NCBI GenBank assembly: GCA_964354365.1
Contig: CAYGZM010000086.1
Span: 1-15,914, forward strand
DNA from: CAYGZM01 sp964354365
GTDB taxonomy: Bacteria; Planctomycetota; Phycisphaerae; Sedimentisphaerales; Anaerobacaceae
Direction: 5' to 3'
Length of the DNA stretch: 15,914 nucleotides
A program made the translations under genes and the position numbers. Under the pieces are notes generated by a model. The model made no database searches and was not told where the DNA came from. It saw nothing but the letters and a program-made list of their open reading frames with translations. Below are positions 15,601 through 15,914 of this stretch, one piece after another. Every line of letters starts with the position of its first letter. The stretch's first letter is position 1.

Positions 15601-15914
15601 ACTCAACAGCATCTTCCACGGCAACCGGAGCGGAGAAGATTCCCAGATTGCTCTGCGTTACTGTGACGTGGCGTCAATCAGCTACTGCAATATCGAGGGC
15701 GGCTCCCCACAGGCAGGAGAAGGAAACGTCGATGTCGTTCCTCGCTTTGCCGATCCGGGCTCTTGGGACCCCAACGGGACGCCCGACGACCCCCGCGACG
15801 ACTTCTGGGTAGATGGAGACTACCACTTGAAGTCCCAGACGGGCAGGTGGGATGCAGATGAGGGACGATGGACGATAGACGAGGTGACGAGTTCCTGTAT
15901 TGATGCCGGCGACC
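12620..15914 (+). CDS. Secreted beta-helix / LamG / beta-helix protein, C-terminus beyond window
   Basis: At least 1098 residues with no stop to the window end. A signal peptide is evident: basic MRRR, hydrophobic core to about residue 21, then SPAPA cut near 26/27, so the protein should be exported. Residues 30-460 form a right-handed parallel beta-helix region, with YVDADATGANNG (30-41), GGYAG, LSGDLAGND near 113-121 and many short Gly/Asn/Cys-rich turns such as GGAIYN and NCTLAGN. Residues about 472-674 are a LamG/concanavalin-like domain (VAHWKLDEASGNTAYDSA at 472-489). From about 676 the first module recurs (YVDSDARGANNG at 678-689) with further turns to the CIDAGD signature at the window end. 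Such proteins are common at planctomycete surfaces; binding or cleavage of polysaccharide is plausible, but no catalytic motif is seen. AAGGAG seven bases before the ATG fixes the start. It may carry a C-terminal sorting signal outside the window. Confidence 0.88.
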   Translation, partial: MRRRTVLSIVIAACAAFLAAASPAPAKVIYVDADATGANNGTSWANAFTNIQNGLEDASGSGEIRVAQGIYKPGQSNREETFNISGDLVVKGGYAGWGEPDPDARDVHKYLTVLSGDLAGNDVEVAAAHDLLTEPSRTENSARILVTDGYGEGGTPVLEGFTITGAKGDVSGGGLYINYGDAIVSDCLFVNNSTADYGGAMAFNNGRVIFTRCRFIRNAAQRSGGAVYLNGCGTCRSMYGAFIDCIFIDNYCSEYGGAIYNTSASMATCINCLFVGNTALASGAALYDNAYNLGSYLVNCTLAGNNCTAVHIAEWGSATLSNCILWDNLCGPGTGQSAQILYQEGPWRTDYKPSVNYCCIQGWDGSFGGVGNFSGDPLFVSPGSWDLDLNYTPGDYHLKPDSPCINAGDPSYVAEPTNVEIPPGYYWPGEVDPGDYVAKSSSRDLDGGPRLAGGRVDMGLYEYYEHKPPALVAHWKLDEASGNTAYDSACDNHGILYGNPQWQPDAGRVGGALSFDGSGDYVNCGNSPTFDITAQITAAAWVRLNAVNMEWQTVIAKGDSAWRLSTANNYRRYHFAVTGGPPWNYINGDIEVAANEWHHVCGTYDGANLRLYIDGVEDPAGPIPELNGVTTDNYDVYIGENQERPGRYWDGLIDDVRLYNYALTPAQVSNLCRSGILYVDSDARGANNGSGWADAFKCLQDALAAAVNGTEIRVAQGSYKPDCGAGITPGDRQATFQLVNGFTIKGGYAGLVENNPNVRDVERYQTTLSGDLAGNDMNLDNPEELGREPTRLENAYRVVTGSRTNETAVLDGFIITAGNANYPDFSQCNGAGMYNDQGSPTVIDCTFIMNFAGNDDGGGLGAGIFNYDSHPVLTGCRFIANAAIALDGGEGCGGAMGNWSSSPTLTDCQFVGNVSGRDGGGIWNYQSSPVLVNCLFAGNLAREGGSGSYGGGMWSYGGTLRLTNCTFAGNVARSSHIGDAGGGVYCERLSSLTLLNSIFHGNRSGEDSQIALRYCDVASISYCNIEGGSPQAGEGNVDVVPRFADPGSWDPNGTPDDPRDDFWVDGDYHLKSQTGRWDADEGRWTIDEVTSSCIDAGD

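Overview
The window looks like chromosomal DNA of a planctomycete, most likely of the Phycisphaerae type. This is an inference. It rests on the secreted beta-helix/LamG/beta-helix protein at the right end (its YVDADATGANNG, SGDLAGND and CIDAGD signatures are typical of that group), on a fused fucokinase/GDP-fucose pyrophosphorylase, and on a eukaryote-like pyruvoyl-tetrahydropterin synthase. No marker gene for exact placement is present.

Layout. Positions 1-11646 carry eight genes, all on the minus strand, in transcription order: prfB (release factor 2, with the classic programmed +1 frameshift), pepA (leucyl aminopeptidase), folE (GTP cyclohydrolase I), a two-domain PTPS/QueD-family protein, a GT-C-type membrane glycosyltransferase, an extended SDR nucleotide-sugar epimerase/dehydratase, fkp (L-fucokinase/GDP-L-fucose pyrophosphorylase) and gmd (GDP-mannose 4,6-dehydratase, cut by the window start). 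A divergent intergenic region of about 135 bp separates prfB from a plus-strand GNAT acetyltransferase (11783-12262). After a gap of about 360 bp, a long secreted beta-helix/LamG protein begins at 12620 and runs off the right edge.

How the genes fit together. The left third is a nucleotide-sugar module. Gmd makes the precursor of GDP-L-fucose (or GDP-rhamnose) from GDP-mannose, Fkp makes GDP-L-fucose from free fucose, and the SDR enzyme and the GT-C protein would make or transfer further sugars on surface glycans. folE and the PTPS gene are 15 bp apart and form a pterin module: GTP to dihydroneopterin triphosphate, then to 6-pyruvoyl- or 6-carboxy-tetrahydropterin. prfB and pepA are housekeeping genes.

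Between the genes are three copies of a dispersed palindromic repeat with a TGTCATTCC core (about 4037, 8731 and 12289). The 8709-8869 copy is a nested element with 17-bp outer inverted repeats. Two degenerate heptanucleotide arrays with exact 7-bp periodicity lie just upstream of prfB and of the SDR gene. A 550-bp stretch (5082-5634) carries no convincing gene. I see no tRNA, rRNA, CRISPR array, transposase or phage gene. No clearly new multi-gene system is evident; the best second-look items are the degenerate tandem PTPS, the nested inverted repeat and the heptamer arrays.
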